A stretch of 6,489 bases of DNA from Ectopseudomonas composti (GTDB lineage: Bacteria > Pseudomonadota > Gammaproteobacteria > Pseudomonadales > Pseudomonadaceae), in NCBI GenBank assembly GCA_946886245.1, contig CAMPIF010000254.1, positions 1-6,489 of the forward strand, given 5' to 3'. This document shows positions 6,402-6,489 of the stretch, piece after piece. The position numbers were made by a program, and so were the translations under genes. Each line of letters starts with the position of its first letter. Within the stretch, counting starts at the first letter, position 1. Under the pieces are notes generated by a model. The model was not told the origin of the DNA. It saw only the letters and a list, made by a program, of their open reading frames with translations, and made no database searches.

Positions 6402-6418
6402 GGTGCGCCGTGCGCACC
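6402..6418. repeat. REP-like intergenic palindrome, possible terminator
   Basis: GGTGCGC-CGT-GCGCACC is a perfect 7-bp stem with a 3-base loop, starting directly after the TAG stop of the DUF454 gene; the stop itself falls in the string GTAGGGTGCGCC. Short palindromes of this GTAGGGTGCGC style recur between genes in several pseudomonads (from memory, not checked here). There is no poly-T tail. It may mark a transcript end. Confidence 0.5.
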
Positions 6419-6489
6419 GACGATTTCGGATGACCGTAGATCCTATGTTCGGCCGCAAGCCTGTTGTCCGATCCTATTGCGGTCAAAGG
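6419..6489. other. Non-coding tail of the window, no feature recognised
   Basis: These 71 bases follow the palindrome and contain no supported gene start, RNA gene or clear promoter. They probably belong to the intergenic region before the next gene outside the window. Confidence 0.4.

Noticed and set aside
1..6489. CRISPR array, tRNA/rRNA genes, insertion sequences or phage genes
   Set aside because: No spaced direct repeats, tRNA-like cloverleaf, transposase or terminal inverted repeats were seen; coding density and composition are uniform throughout.

Overview
The window looks like a chromosomal segment of a high-GC Pseudomonas-type gammaproteobacterium. The reasons are the strong G/C third-position bias, a heme oxygenase very like Pseudomonas aeruginosa HemO/PigA, and a FecI-FecR-receptor cassette arranged like hxuIRA of that genus. 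A species in the P. mendocina/stutzeri/alcaligenes neighbourhood is a guess from the style of the intergenic repeat near the right end, not something proved here.

Layout from left to right. Bases 1-876 (+) encode a complete LysR-type regulator. It converges on the heme locus, and a strong 12-bp hairpin at 898-928 separates the two. Bases 936-3539 (-) encode an 867-residue TonB-dependent heme receptor with a signal peptide and an N-terminal STN signalling domain. Bases 3645-4661 (-) encode a FecR-type transmembrane anti-sigma/sensor. Bases 4658-5179 (-) encode a FecI-type ECF sigma factor whose stop overlaps the FecR start (ATGA). A 240-base divergent intergenic region follows. Bases 5420-6010 (+) encode a heme oxygenase, and 6003-6401 (+) a DUF454/YbaN-family inner-membrane protein that overlaps it by 8 bases. 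The last 88 bases carry a short REP-like palindrome and no recognisable gene.

How the parts work together. By analogy with Fec/Hxu-type cell-surface signalling, heme bound by the receptor would be signalled through its STN domain to the periplasmic part of the FecR-like protein, releasing the ECF sigma. The sequence adds direct support for a regulon. An identical split motif, ATTTTTACG-N12-TTCGTTCGTC, lies upstream of both the receptor gene (3606-3636, -) and the heme oxygenase gene (5293-5323, +), with unrelated spacer bases. This is best read as the promoter used by the local ECF sigma, so uptake and intracellular heme cleavage would be switched on together. Fur-box-like sequences lie just downstream of the receptor promoter (3577-3595) and in front of the sigma gene (5207-5225). 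None was seen at the heme oxygenase promoter.

Most of the window is a known type of system. The less ordinary points are the shared ECF promoter, the DUF454 gene coupled to heme oxygenase, and a receptor that lacks the histidine usually found between the FRAP and NPNL motifs.
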